Of a stretch of 64,000 nucleotides of DNA, positions 1-7,789 are shown piece by piece (the stretch's first letter is position 1; the number at the start of each line of letters is the position of its first letter). This DNA is from Marinobacter sp. S0848L (GTDB lineage Bacteria; Pseudomonadota; Gammaproteobacteria; Pseudomonadales; Oleiphilaceae). The stretch is taken from the NCBI RefSeq assembly GCF_023016065.1, contig NZ_JALKAQ010000011.1, positions 44,739 to 108,738 of the forward strand. The letters run 5' to 3'. The notes below the pieces were generated by a model. It had not been told where the DNA came from, did not search any database, and worked only from the letters and a program-made list of their open reading frames with translations. Both the position numbers and the translations under genes were made by a program.

Positions 1-168
1 GTTATGGCCAGTCATGTCGATCAGTTGACAGGCACAGTCCATCAGATTGAAGAAAAAGAAGAATCGGCCGAAAAGGGAGTAGGTCCACAAATCAAAGCCG
101 CTGAGCGAGACGATGTCGTCTCGGGGCAAGACGGCGTTGACGACTTACTATCCAGTCTCGGTTTCTGA
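1..168 (+). CDS. cheZ: Chemotaxis protein phosphatase CheZ, C-terminal end (partial)
   Basis: Frame 1 is open from the window edge to a TGA at 166-168 and encodes the last 55 residues of a longer protein. The very end reads DDLLSSLGF, which matches the conserved C-terminal peptide by which CheZ docks on phospho-CheY. A flexible acidic linker rich in E, D and Q precedes it, as in CheZ. The gene lies 19 bp before cheA, the usual pseudomonad/vibrio order cheY-cheZ-cheA. CheZ dephosphorylates CheY-P and so ends the signal to the flagellar switch. The catalytic helices lie outside the window, so the call rests on the tail peptide and on context. Confidence 0.8.
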   Translation, partial: VMASHVDQLTGTVHQIEEKEESAEKGVGPQIKAAERDDVVSGQDGVDDLLSSLGF

Positions 169-187
169 GTGACAAAGAGGGTGACCC

Positions 188-2284
188 ATGGCGTTTGATG
201 CCGATGAAGAGATTCTTCAGGACTTCTTGATAGAAGCCGGCGAGATTCTCGAAAAGTTGTCGGAGCAGTTGGTTGATCTGGAACAGCATCCAGACGACAG
301 CGATCTGCTCAACGCCATATTCCGCGGATTTCATACGGTGAAAGGTGGTGCCGGGTTCCTGCAGCTGGACGCGCTGGTGAATTGCTGCCATTCGGCAGAA
401 AACGTGTTCGATATTTTGCGGAATCACAAACGCAAGGTGACCCCGGAATTGATGGACGTTGTGCTGCAGGGTCTCGACAACGTCAATGCCATGTTTGAAC
501 AAGTGCGTAATCGCGAAGAGCTGACCCCGGCGCCAGCCAGTTTGATTGCGGCTTTGGATGCCTTGGCCGTCCCTGAGTCTGACACGCCTGCGCCGCCACC
601 GGTTGAATTGCCCGGTGAAGCCCCCGCGCCGGAAACTCAGGATCAAGGCGATATCACCGACGAAGAGTTCGAGAAGCTGCTGGACGCGATTGCAGACGAC
701 AAAGCTCAGGCACCTACTCAGCCGGACGCCACAGAGCAGGCAACGGAACCCGCTTCGGAAACCGGCGGCGATGAAATCACCGACGATGAATTTGAGGCGT
801 TGCTGGATCAGCTCCATGGCAAAGGAAAATTTGCCGCGCCCGATGCCATTGAAACGGAAGGCGCCGGAGCCAACTCGGGCGACCAGCCCGCGGGCAATGA
901 AAGTTCAGATCTGATCACCGACGATGAATTCGAACGTCTGTTGGATGAGCTGCATGGCAAAGGCGGCGGCCCCGGCGCGAAACCTGATCCGTCCGGAACG
1001 TCTCAACCTGGCACCGGTGCTTCGTCTGAACCCGCTCCGGAACCGTCCGCCAAAGCCGAGCCCATACCCGCGCCCGCGCTTGCAGCGAAAACGGCAGCGC
1101 CGGCCAGAGAGGCGGCACCAGTGGGTGAAACCACCGTTCGGGTAGATACCAAACGTCTTGACGACATCATGAACATGGTGGGTGAACTGGTATTGGTGCG
1201 CAACCGGCTGCAGCGTTTGGGCTCGCAGAGCGAAGACGAACACATGCACAAAGCGGTTGCCAATCTGGATGTGGTGACCACCGATTTGCAGGCGGCGGTT
1301 ATGCAAACCCGCATGCAGCCGATCAAGAAGGTATTTGGCCGTTTTCCTCGGGTGGTGCGTGATCTTGCGCGTAACCTGAAGAAAGAGGTGAGCCTTATGA
1401 TGCACGGTGAAGAGACGGATCTGGACAAGAATCTGGTGGAGGCGCTTGCTGACCCATTGGTCCATTTGGTTCGCAACTCCGTTGATCACGGCATCGAAGG
1501 GCCGGATATCCGCGAAGCCGCCGGTAAATCCCGGGCTGGAACCGTCACGTTGTCGGCGCAGCAGGAAGGCGACCACATTTTGCTGTCCATCGCCGATGAT
1601 GGTGGCGGTATGGACCCTGACGTGCTGCGCCGAAAGGCCGTTGAAAAGGGACTGTACGACCAGGATGCGGCGGACAGACTCACGGACAACGAGTGTTTCA
1701 ACCTGATTTTTGCCGCGGGTTTTTCCACCAAAGAGCAGATCTCTGATGTATCTGGCCGCGGCGTTGGTATGGATGTGGTCAAAAACCGCATTGCCCAGCT
1801 GAATGGCCAGATTTCCATCGAATCGGCGTTAGGCAAAGGCACGAAAATCATCATCAAGGTGCCGCTCACGCTGGCCATCATGCCCACACTGATGATCATG
1901 CTGGGCGAGCAATCGTTCGCGCTGCCGCTGGTAAACGTGGTGGAAATTTTCCACCTTGATCTGACCAAAACCAACATGGTGGATGGGCGCGAATGCATTG
2001 TGGTTCGCGATAAAGTGTTCCCGCTGTTTCACATTAAACGCTGGCTTGTACACGACGAAGAAGCCCGTAAGGAAGTAGACAATGCCCATGTCGTCATCGT
2101 GGCGATGGGCACCAAACAGGTCGGTTTCGTGGTGGATCAGCTGGTGGGGCAAGAGGAAGTGGTCATCAAACCTCTGGGGCGTGCGCTTCAGGGTACGCCG
2201 GGGATGGCGGGAGCCACCATTACGGGTGATGGTCGCATTGCCTTGATCATTGATGTGCCCAGTTTGCTTCAGCACTACGGGTGA
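188..2284 (+). CDS. cheA: Chemotaxis histidine kinase CheA
   Basis: CheA (698 aa) autophosphorylates in receptor arrays and passes phosphate to CheY and CheB. Visible domains: an N-terminal Hpt/P1 domain with phospho-acceptor His49 in FHTVKGGAGF; a long Pro/Glu-rich linker (about 120-310); the dimerisation domain (about 314-380, starting TTVRVDTKRLDDIMNMVGEL); a GHKL ATPase with N-box RNSVDHGIE near residue 428, G1 box DDGGGMD near 469 and G2 box GRGVGMDVV near 523; and a C-terminal CheW-like P5 domain. There is no obvious folded P2 domain. The linker instead carries three copies of an acidic motif of the type ITDDEFExLLDxLHGKG (about residues 155, 196 and 242). The ATG follows a GAGGGTGACC stretch. 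The gene is followed at 20 bp by cheB. Confidence 0.97.
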   Translation: MAFDADEEILQDFLIEAGEILEKLSEQLVDLEQHPDDSDLLNAIFRGFHTVKGGAGFLQLDALVNCCHSAENVFDILRNHKRKVTPELMDVVLQGLDNVNAMFEQVRNREELTPAPASLIAALDALAVPESDTPAPPPVELPGEAPAPETQDQGDITDEEFEKLLDAIADDKAQAPTQPDATEQATEPASETGGDEITDDEFEALLDQLHGKGKFAAPDAIETEGAGANSGDQPAGNESSDLITDDEFERLLDELHGKGGGPGAKPDPSGTSQPGTGASSEPAPEPSAKAEPIPAPALAAKTAAPAREAAPVGETTVRVDTKRLDDIMNMVGELVLVRNRLQRLGSQSEDEHMHKAVANLDVVTTDLQAAVMQTRMQPIKKVFGRFPRVVRDLARNLKKEVSLMMHGEETDLDKNLVEALADPLVHLVRNSVDHGIEGPDIREAAGKSRAGTVTLSAQQEGDHILLSIADDGGGMDPDVLRRKAVEKGLYDQDAADRLTDNECFNLIFAAGFSTKEQISDVSGRGVGMDVVKNRIAQLNGQISIESALGKGTKIIIKVPLTLAIMPTLMIMLGEQSFALPLVNVVEIFHLDLTKTNMVDGRECIVVRDKVFPLFHIKRWLVHDEEARKEVDNAHVVIVAMGTKQVGFVVDQLVGQEEVVIKPLGRALQGTPGMAGATITGDGRIALIIDVPSLLQHYG
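648..968 (+). repeat. Three degenerate peptide-coding repeats in the CheA linker
   Basis: Within cheA, three segments encode DITDEEFEKLLDAIADD (about nt 648-701), EITDDEFEALLDQLHGKGK (about 771-830) and LITDDEFERLLDELHGKG (about 912-965). They are spaced about 123 and 138 bp apart and separated by low-complexity Pro/Glu/Ala sequence. The core (I-T-D-[DE]-E-F-E-x-L-L-D) is strongly conserved while the spacers are not, which suggests selected short linear motifs rather than a recent duplication. Confidence 0.8.
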
Positions 2285-2303
2285 TTCCGGGCGTTTAGGA
2301 GAA

Positions 2304-3452
2304 ATGATGACAGTTTCTGTTCTGGTCGTGGATGATTCAGGTTTCTTTCGAAAACGATTGACGGAAATCCTGACGGCTTCGGGCCAGATCACCGTTGTCG
2401 GTGCTGCCACCAATGGTCGCGAAGGGGTTGAGTTGGCCGAAAAACTGCGCCCGGATGTGATTACCATGGACTACGAAATGCCCGTAATGGACGGCATTAC
2501 GGCAGTGCGTGAAATCATGGCGAAGCAAGCCACACCGGTGCTGATGTTTTCGTCGCTTACCTACGAAGGTGCCCGGGTGACGCTCGATGCGTTGGAGGCT
2601 GGCGCGATAGATTTCCTGCCTAAGAATTTTGAAGAAATTGCCCGGGATACCAGCCAGCTCCAAGAGGTGCTGATTAACCGTGTGCTGGATATTGCTAAAA
2701 GCCGGCCCCGGGCTCGCGGGCCCGTTGCGCCGTCTACCCCCGCAGCCACTACCACCCCGGTAAAGCTGCTAGGTATTGCGCCACGGGCGGAACGACCCTC
2801 AGTGCGGCCCGCTGCCAGGCCCGCCCGTTCCGAAACGGTGGCCAGTCCTTCCCGGCGCAGTTCAAGTAAAACGCCAGCGCGCCAATACAGCGTGGTGGGT
2901 ATTGGTACCTCAACAGGCGGCCCTGTTGCTCTCCAGAAAGTTCTCAGCGTCTTACCCGCCAGTTTTCCTGCGCCTATCGTTCTGGTTCAGCATATGCCAG
3001 CCAGTTTCACGCCGGCGTTCGCCGAACGTTTGAATAAACTGTGCAAAATCGAGGTGCGTCAGGCCCAGGATGGTGACTGGTTGAAACCGGGTCTTGCGCT
3101 GCTCGCCCCCGGTGGCAAGCAAATGATGATCGAAAACCGGGGGGGGCGCGGCCGTGTGCGGATTTTGCCCGGTGACGAGAGGTTGAATTACAAGCCCTGT
3201 GTGGATGTCACCTTTGGCTCGCTGGCCCGTAGTTTCCCCGGCAAAACCTTGGGGGTTATTCTCACCGGCATGGGCGCAGACGGCCGTGAAGGTTGCCGCA
3301 TGATGAAGCAAAGCGGAGCGGTGGTTTGGTCACAGGATGAGGAATCCTCGGTGATTTATGGCATGCCTATGGCTGTCGCGACCGCTGGATTGTCGGATGA
3401 AGTGTTGTCGCTGAACGACGTGGGTTTACGACTGATTGAAGGCGTAAGCTAA
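2304..3452 (+). CDS. cheB: Chemotaxis response regulator / protein-glutamate methylesterase CheB
   Basis: CheB (382 aa from this start) removes methyl groups from chemoreceptors, giving adaptation; its phosphorylation by CheA activates it. The N-terminal receiver domain has the acidic pair in LVVDD and phospho-acceptor Asp56 in ITMDYEMP. A variable Pro/Arg/Ser-rich linker (about 135-195) leads to the CheB esterase domain with the catalytic Ser in GIGTSTGGP (near 203), His in VQHMPASF and Asp in GMGADG. The frame is open upstream into cheA, but the ATG at 2304 is preceded by TAGGAGA, a good ribosome-binding site, and gives the standard start MMTVSVLVVDD. The TAA stop shares its last A with the motC ATG. 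Confidence 0.96.
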   Translation: MMTVSVLVVDDSGFFRKRLTEILTASGQITVVGAATNGREGVELAEKLRPDVITMDYEMPVMDGITAVREIMAKQATPVLMFSSLTYEGARVTLDALEAGAIDFLPKNFEEIARDTSQLQEVLINRVLDIAKSRPRARGPVAPSTPAATTTPVKLLGIAPRAERPSVRPAARPARSETVASPSRRSSSKTPARQYSVVGIGTSTGGPVALQKVLSVLPASFPAPIVLVQHMPASFTPAFAERLNKLCKIEVRQAQDGDWLKPGLALLAPGGKQMMIENRGGRGRVRILPGDERLNYKPCVDVTFGSLARSFPGKTLGVILTGMGADGREGCRMMKQSGAVVWSQDEESSVIYGMPMAVATAGLSDEVLSLNDVGLRLIEGVS

Positions 3453-4189
3453 TGGATATCTTGAGCCTACTGGGGATTATTCTGGCCTTCGTTGCCATTT
3501 TAGGTGGTAATTTGTTGGAAGGTGGTGCCGTCAGTTCGCTCTTTAATACGCCTGCGGCACTGATCGTCATCGGCGGTACACTGGCCGCCACTATTCTTCA
3601 GACCTCTTGGCCTACGCTAAAACGAGCCTTCGTTCAGGTGCGTTGGGTGTTTATACCGCCTTATATTTCTCTGGAAGATGGCATTGGTAAAGTTGTGGAT
3701 TGGAGTGTAAAAGCTCGAAAACAAGGTTTGTTGGGGCTGGAAGGGCTGGCAGAGCGTGAGCCGGAGAAGTTTGCCCGCAAGGGGCTCCAGTTGTTGGTTG
3801 ATGGTGCCGAGCCCTCAACCATTCGCAACACGCTGGAAGTCGATCTGGAGTGCCGCGAAGAGCGGGATACCGAATCGGCCAAAGTGTATGAGGCCATGGG
3901 TGGCTACTCGCCAACCATAGGGATTATTGGTGCGGTGATGGGCCTGATACAGGTGATGACCAACCTTGAAGACCCGCAATCGTTGGGTAGTGGGATAGCA
4001 ACTGCGTTTGTTGCCACCATTTACGGCGTCGCGCTTGCTAACCTCCTGTTCTTTCCCATAGCGAACAAGCTGCGCAGTATTGTCAGAGAGCGCACGCGCT
4101 ACGAAGACATGATGATCGATGGCATCATCGCCATCGCCGAAGGTGAAAACCCCAAAACCATTGAGCTTCGGCTCCGGGGCTTTCTCTGA
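3452..4189 (+). CDS. motC: Flagellar motor stator protein MotC (MotA/PomA family)
   Basis: This 245-aa inner-membrane protein belongs to the MotA/TolQ/ExbB proton-channel family. A hydrophobic segment begins at residue 3 (LSLLGIILAFVAILGGNLL), a second lies near 30-50, a cytoplasmic loop follows (about 70-145), and two more lie in the C-terminal third (GGYSPTIGIIGAVMGLIQ and ATIYGVALANLLFF), the usual four-TM stator topology. It pairs with the MotD-like gene downstream. The order cheB-motC-motD matches the second stator set of Pseudomonas (MotCD) rather than MotAB. The start overlaps the cheB stop (TAATG), so translational coupling is likely. MotC versus PomA naming rests on gene order. Confidence 0.92.
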   Translation: MDILSLLGIILAFVAILGGNLLEGGAVSSLFNTPAALIVIGGTLAATILQTSWPTLKRAFVQVRWVFIPPYISLEDGIGKVVDWSVKARKQGLLGLEGLAEREPEKFARKGLQLLVDGAEPSTIRNTLEVDLECREERDTESAKVYEAMGGYSPTIGIIGAVMGLIQVMTNLEDPQSLGSGIATAFVATIYGVALANLLFFPIANKLRSIVRERTRYEDMMIDGIIAIAEGENPKTIELRLRGFL

Positions 4190-4217
4190 CCCGCAGTGAT
4201 CAGGAGTCGGGTTACCT

Positions 4218-5000
4218 ATGCGTCGCCGCAGATACCAGCAAGAAGAAGTTCACAATAAAGAACGTTGGCTGATCTCCTACGCGGATTTCATCACCTTGTT
4301 GTTCGCTTTTTTCGTGGTGATGTACTCGGTGTCTTCGGTTAACGAAGGCAAATACAAAGTGCTGTCTGAAACCTTTACCGGCGTGTTCAATGCGCCTCAA
4401 CGATCAATAAAGCCGATCGAGGTAGGAGAACACGTGGCGGCGATGCCCGAACAGCAACACCAAAACGTCATTCCCCCGGTGGTCACCGATGCGCCTGGTA
4501 ACTCTGAGGTCAGTGAGCAAGGTAAAGTTGAAGCACTGCGCGCGATGGCTGACCAACTGGCGATGGAGTTTGATGATCTGATTAATCAGGGCGTGGTCAG
4601 TCTCGAAACCAGTGATCACTGGATAGAGCTAAGCCTGCCGAACAGTATGCTGTTCAATAGCGGCGACGCGGAGCCGCATTACGATTCTTTCGCGGTCATT
4701 GAAAAGGTTGCCAAAGTGTTGCGTGACCGGGATAACGCGGTAAAGGTAGAGGGCTTTACCGATAATCAGCCTATCCGTACCGGGCGCTACCCTTCTAACT
4801 GGGAGCTCTCAACGGCCCGGGCCTCGGCGGTTTCGCGAATGTTGGTGATGCAGGGCATAGAGCCAGAACGGCTGGCCGCCATTGGTTATGGCGAGCATCA
4901 GCCTGTTGCCCGCAACGACACAGAAGAAGGGCGGCGACGCAACCGTCGGGTTATCTTGTTAATTTCAAAAGATTCGAGCATTCGCGGCGTTGTCCGTTAG
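4218..5000 (+). CDS. motD: Flagellar motor stator protein MotD (MotB family, OmpA-like)
   Basis: This 260-aa protein pairs with MotC to form the stator. After a basic N-terminus (RRRRYQQEEVHNKERW) comes one TM segment with the ion-binding aspartate in the MotB-type motif WLISYADFITLLFAFFVVMY. A linker and an OmpA/MotB peptidoglycan-binding domain follow (about 130-255), with VEGFTDNQPIRTGRYPSNWE and LSTARASAV, the conserved glycan-binding region. AGGAG at 4202-4206 precedes the ATG. A 28-bp gap separates it from motC. Whether the stator uses H+ or Na+ cannot be decided by reading alone; the nqr operon elsewhere in the window shows that a sodium gradient is available. Confidence 0.94.
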   Translation: MRRRRYQQEEVHNKERWLISYADFITLLFAFFVVMYSVSSVNEGKYKVLSETFTGVFNAPQRSIKPIEVGEHVAAMPEQQHQNVIPPVVTDAPGNSEVSEQGKVEALRAMADQLAMEFDDLINQGVVSLETSDHWIELSLPNSMLFNSGDAEPHYDSFAVIEKVAKVLRDRDNAVKVEGFTDNQPIRTGRYPSNWELSTARASAVSRMLVMQGIEPERLAAIGYGEHQPVARNDTEEGRRRNRRVILLISKDSSIRGVVR

Positions 5001-5184
5001 AACAACAGGTTGTTCATGCGTATAGCCGATCTGGCACACTTTCTGTATTAACTCATTCTTATCAATCAGAAACGGCAAATGCTTGCCGCTTGTAGAAGCG
5101 TAATTCTTCAAGTTGCCTGCGTTGCCGCCGATATAACTGTTAAGCCGTTATTGAACGTTCGGGCTTGTAGCTGGAGTAATACGT

Positions 5185-5982
5185 GTGCGTATCTGGGCAG
5201 TAGCCAATCAAAAGGGTGGAGTGGGCAAAACCACCTCTGTTGTTTCACTGAGTGGGTTATTGGCTCAGCGTGGCAAACGGGTGCTTGTGGTTGATCTTGA
5301 CCCTCATGGTTCGCTGACCTCCTGGTTTGGCTACGACCCGGACACCATTGCCCACAGTGTCTTTGATCTGTTCCAGCACCAAGGTGCGGTACCGGATGGT
5401 TTGCCGGCGCAGTTGATCGCCGACACCAGCCACCCCAATGTGTTCTTATTGCCGGCAAGTACGGCTTTGGCGACCCTTGAGCGCCGAATGGTGGGCGTTG
5501 GCGGCATGGGGTTGATCATATCGCGGGCGTTGGCGCAGTTGTGGGACGATTTCGATTACGTTTTGCTAGACAACACGCCGTCGCTAGGGGTGTTGATGGT
5601 GAACGCATTAGCGGCAGCGCAACATTTGGTGATTCCGGTTCAAACGGAATTTTTGGCCATCAAGGGGCTTGAGCGCATGCTGCACACCTTGCAGATGGTG
5701 ATGCGTTCGCAAAAAAACGAGTTGCCGTACACCATCGTGCCGACCATGTATGACCGCAGAACCCAGGCCTCGGTGAAAAGCCTCAACCTCATGCGCAAAA
5801 CCTACCCGAACAATCTCTGGCGCTTTGCGGTGCCCGTGGATACCAAGTTTCGTGATTCCAGCGAGAAAGGCGTGTTTCCATCGGTCCTCGATGCCAACAC
5901 CCATGGCGTGAGAGCTTATAGCCATTTACTTGACGACCTTCTGGCTCAAACGTCTGCGGCGAAAGGGTCGGGCCATGGCTGA
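5185..5982 (+). CDS. parC: ParA/MinD-family ATPase for polar chemotaxis array placement (ParC-like)
   Basis: This 265-aa protein is a deviant-Walker ParA ATPase. The P-loop is KGGVGKTTSV at the N-terminus (MRIWAVANQKGGVGKTT), followed by VVDLDPHGSLT (Walker A') and YVLLDNTPSLGVL (Walker B). Start is GTG with GGAG at 5173-5176, 8 nt upstream. No parB gene is adjacent. Instead it sits between a stator pair and CheW-domain genes, exactly where Vibrio ParC and Pseudomonas PA1462-type genes lie. In Vibrio, ParC places chemotaxis arrays at the cell pole through ParP. The stop codon overlaps the start of the next gene by 8 nt. A chromosome-partition role is unlikely from context. The parC symbol is by analogy. 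Confidence 0.85.
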   Translation: MRIWAVANQKGGVGKTTSVVSLSGLLAQRGKRVLVVDLDPHGSLTSWFGYDPDTIAHSVFDLFQHQGAVPDGLPAQLIADTSHPNVFLLPASTALATLERRMVGVGGMGLIISRALAQLWDDFDYVLLDNTPSLGVLMVNALAAAQHLVIPVQTEFLAIKGLERMLHTLQMVMRSQKNELPYTIVPTMYDRRTQASVKSLNLMRKTYPNNLWRFAVPVDTKFRDSSEKGVFPSVLDANTHGVRAYSHLLDDLLAQTSAAKGSGHG

Positions 5983-6715
5983 CAAAAAAATGACACAGTT
6001 GACGGTTTCAGACGCGGCCATCGCCAGTTATCTGGATGAGTTGTTGCATACTGCGACCGAATCCGCAGAACAAGAAGCGCTTTCGGACCCGGCGCCCAAG
6101 GCGGTGGAGCCCGAGCCCACTCCTGTAGAACTTCCCGCCGCCGAGCCTCTGCAGCGTGTGGCTGAACAGGTACCGGCAGATGAGCCTGCAACGACTCCCG
6201 GCCTGCCAGAGCCGGAGTCGGAGCCGGTTGCGAACGAGCTGCCCACACGGCCCGACTGGTCAGAGCAGCCGTTTGAGTGTCTGATCTTTACCGTGGCCGG
6301 GCTCCAGCTGGCCGTGCCCTTGGTACTCTTGGGTGCTATACATAAAATTGAAGAGGAGATTCGTTCGCTGCCCGGTAGCCCTGACTGGTATATGGGCATC
6401 CGCCCGGGTACCGACTATAACCTTCGAGTGGTAGACACGGCCCAATGGATCATGGCAGGCCGAGTGCCGGAAGACGCCAGAGAAAACTACCGGTTTATTA
6501 TTCGTCTGGACAACAGTCCCTGGGGATTGGCCTGTGACAGCGTGGGGCAGTCGTTCACGCTGGATCCCGAGCAGGTGCGGTGGCGCACAGCCAGAAGCCA
6601 AAGGCCCTGGTTGGCTGGCACGGTGATTGATCATATGTGTGCTTTGATTGATGTGAGGACTATGTCTGAGCTACTCATGCGCGCAGAACGGGAACAACGG
6701 TTGGATTTGAGTTGA
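5975..6715 (+). CDS. parP: CheW-domain coupling protein, ParP-like
   Basis: The 246-aa product has an N-terminal 100-residue acidic, Pro/Glu-rich, probably disordered region followed by a CheW-like domain (about 105-240: FECLIFTVAGLQLAVPLVLL, then IRSLPGSPDWYMGI and later WLAGTVIDHMCALIDV). In Vibrio, ParP has this build; its C-terminal domain binds CheA and holds arrays at the pole with ParC. The frame is open upstream, but ATG 5975 overlaps the parC-like stop by 8 nt (ATGGCTGA) and gives the sensible start MADKKMTQL. The N-terminus contains IASYLDELLH, which resembles the LLDELHG core of the CheA linker repeats. Function is inferred from domain and position. Confidence 0.8.
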   Translation: MADKKMTQLTVSDAAIASYLDELLHTATESAEQEALSDPAPKAVEPEPTPVELPAAEPLQRVAEQVPADEPATTPGLPEPESEPVANELPTRPDWSEQPFECLIFTVAGLQLAVPLVLLGAIHKIEEEIRSLPGSPDWYMGIRPGTDYNLRVVDTAQWIMAGRVPEDARENYRFIIRLDNSPWGLACDSVGQSFTLDPEQVRWRTARSQRPWLAGTVIDHMCALIDVRTMSELLMRAEREQRLDLS

Positions 6716-6746
6716 TTCCCGGTTACTGAATGAAACCGTGCAATGC

Positions 6747-6761
6747 TGGCACGGATTATGC
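6747..6761 (+). promoter_or_regulatory. Candidate sigma-54 (-24/-12) promoter upstream of cheW
   Basis: TGGCACGGATTATGC matches the consensus TGGCACG-N4-TTGC at all fixed positions except one (A for T before TGC), with the invariant GG and GC at the right spacing. It lies 82 bp before the cheW ATG in the 127-bp gap after the ParP-like gene. A weaker sigma-70 reading overlaps it (CTGGCA at 6746, 17-nt spacer, TATAGT at 6769-6774). Sigma-54 control of flagellar genes is known in pseudomonads and vibrios; use of this site is untested. Confidence 0.45.
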
Positions 6762-6842
6762 CCATAACTATAGTATTGGGCGCTGATGATGATTTTTTGA
6801 CGATCAGGTTGCCCGCCGGGCAGCCGAGCAGGAGAACGAGTT

Positions 6843-7331
6843 ATGGCAGCCCCGAGCGGACAGCACAATCAGGCCCAGGAAGATCAGGTACTCCAGTACG
6901 TGACCTTTCACTTGGATGATGAGACATACGGCATCAACGTGATGCAAATCCAGGAAGTGCTCCGGTACACAGAGATTGCACCGGTGCCAGGCGCTCCGGA
7001 TTATGTGTTGGGCATTATCAACCTGCGGGGCAACGTTGTGACGGTGATAGATACCCGTCGCCGGTTCGGGTTGATGGACGCCGATGTCACCGAAGCAACA
7101 CGCATTGTGGTGATGGAATCTGAAAATCAGGTGATGGGTGTGCTGGTGGATTCCGTGGCCGAGGTGATTTACCTCAAGGCCAGCGAGATTGAAACCGCGC
7201 CCAATGTGGGGAACGAGGAAAGTGCCAAGTTCATCCAGGGTGTGTGTAACAAGAACGGCGAGCTGATCATTCTTGTCGAGTTTGAAAAGATGCTGACAGA
7301 CCACGAGTGGGCTGAAATCGCAGCGCTGTAA
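6843..7331 (+). CDS. cheW: Chemotaxis adaptor protein CheW
   Basis: CheW (162 aa) links chemoreceptors to CheA. The whole protein is one CheW domain: VTFHLDDETYGINVMQIQEV, then ITRY-like LRYTEIAPVPGAPDYVLGI, INLRGNVVTVIDTRRRFG, the hallmark of the family, and a C-terminal ILVEFEKML. It is the canonical short CheW, distinct from the longer ParP-like gene before it. A strong ribosome-binding site (AGGAG) lies about 10 nt upstream of the ATG. The 127-bp gap upstream holds a possible promoter, so cheW and the DUF2802 gene after it may form their own transcript. Confidence 0.96.
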   Translation: MAAPSGQHNQAQEDQVLQYVTFHLDDETYGINVMQIQEVLRYTEIAPVPGAPDYVLGIINLRGNVVTVIDTRRRFGLMDADVTEATRIVVMESENQVMGVLVDSVAEVIYLKASEIETAPNVGNEESAKFIQGVCNKNGELIILVEFEKMLTDHEWAEIAAL

Positions 7332-7396
7332 ACGGCTAAGCCAACAGTGCTTTTGATGGACGTCTACCGAGGTAATCAATAACGGAGACGTCCACT

Positions 7397-7789
7397 ATGA
7401 GCTTTAACATTCCTTCCTGGCTTCCTTGGTGTTTGACCGCTGTAGCGATTGTTCTGGTTCTTGTGCAGGGCATTCTTCATGGCCGCAAGATTCAGGTACT
7501 TCAAGCATCCCTCAAGAGCCGGTGCGATACGCTTGGTCGAGAGTTGCACGCAACCACCAGTGGTAGCATGGGCGTGGGCCAGCGTTTAGTGGCCTGTGAG
7601 CGCCAGTTGTTCGAATTGCGCAACGTCATGGACGAAATGCGCCAGAACGACCCGCTCAGAATCTCCTACGACGAAGCCGCTCGTTTGGTTGACCTTGGGG
7701 CAGATATCGACGATTTGATGAACACGTGTGGTATCTCTCGCCCGGAAGCGGAGCTTGTGTCAGCGCTCAAGAAGCGGCAGGCGGCTTAA
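7397..7789 (+). CDS. DUF2802 membrane-anchored coiled-coil protein
   Basis: This 130-aa protein has one N-terminal TM helix (about 9-25, WCLTAVAIVLVLVQGI), a helical region with coiled-coil character (about 35-85), and a C-terminal helical motif YDEAARLVDLGADIDDLMNTCGISRPEAELV that looks like a small helix-turn-helix fold. It matches the DUF2802 family, which sits after cheW in Pseudomonas, Vibrio and Marinobacter-type clusters. Its role in polar flagellum or chemotaxis function is unknown. GGAGACG precedes the ATG. The gene ends tail to tail with the FlhB-like gene; the two stop codons share the palindrome TTAA (7786-7789). Confidence 0.75.
   Translation: MSFNIPSWLPWCLTAVAIVLVLVQGILHGRKIQVLQASLKSRCDTLGRELHATTSGSMGVGQRLVACERQLFELRNVMDEMRQNDPLRISYDEAARLVDLGADIDDLMNTCGISRPEAELVSALKKRQAA

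Noticed and set aside
5001..5100. Small hairpins after motD (5001-5014, 5073-5088, 5087-5100) as a terminator
   Set aside because: Stems are only 5-6 bp and no T tract follows; they do not support a terminator call.
5185..5982. Chromosome partition protein ParA
   Set aside because: No parB or parS nearby, and the gene sits inside the chemotaxis cluster next to a CheW-domain protein, so an array-placement ATPase fits better.
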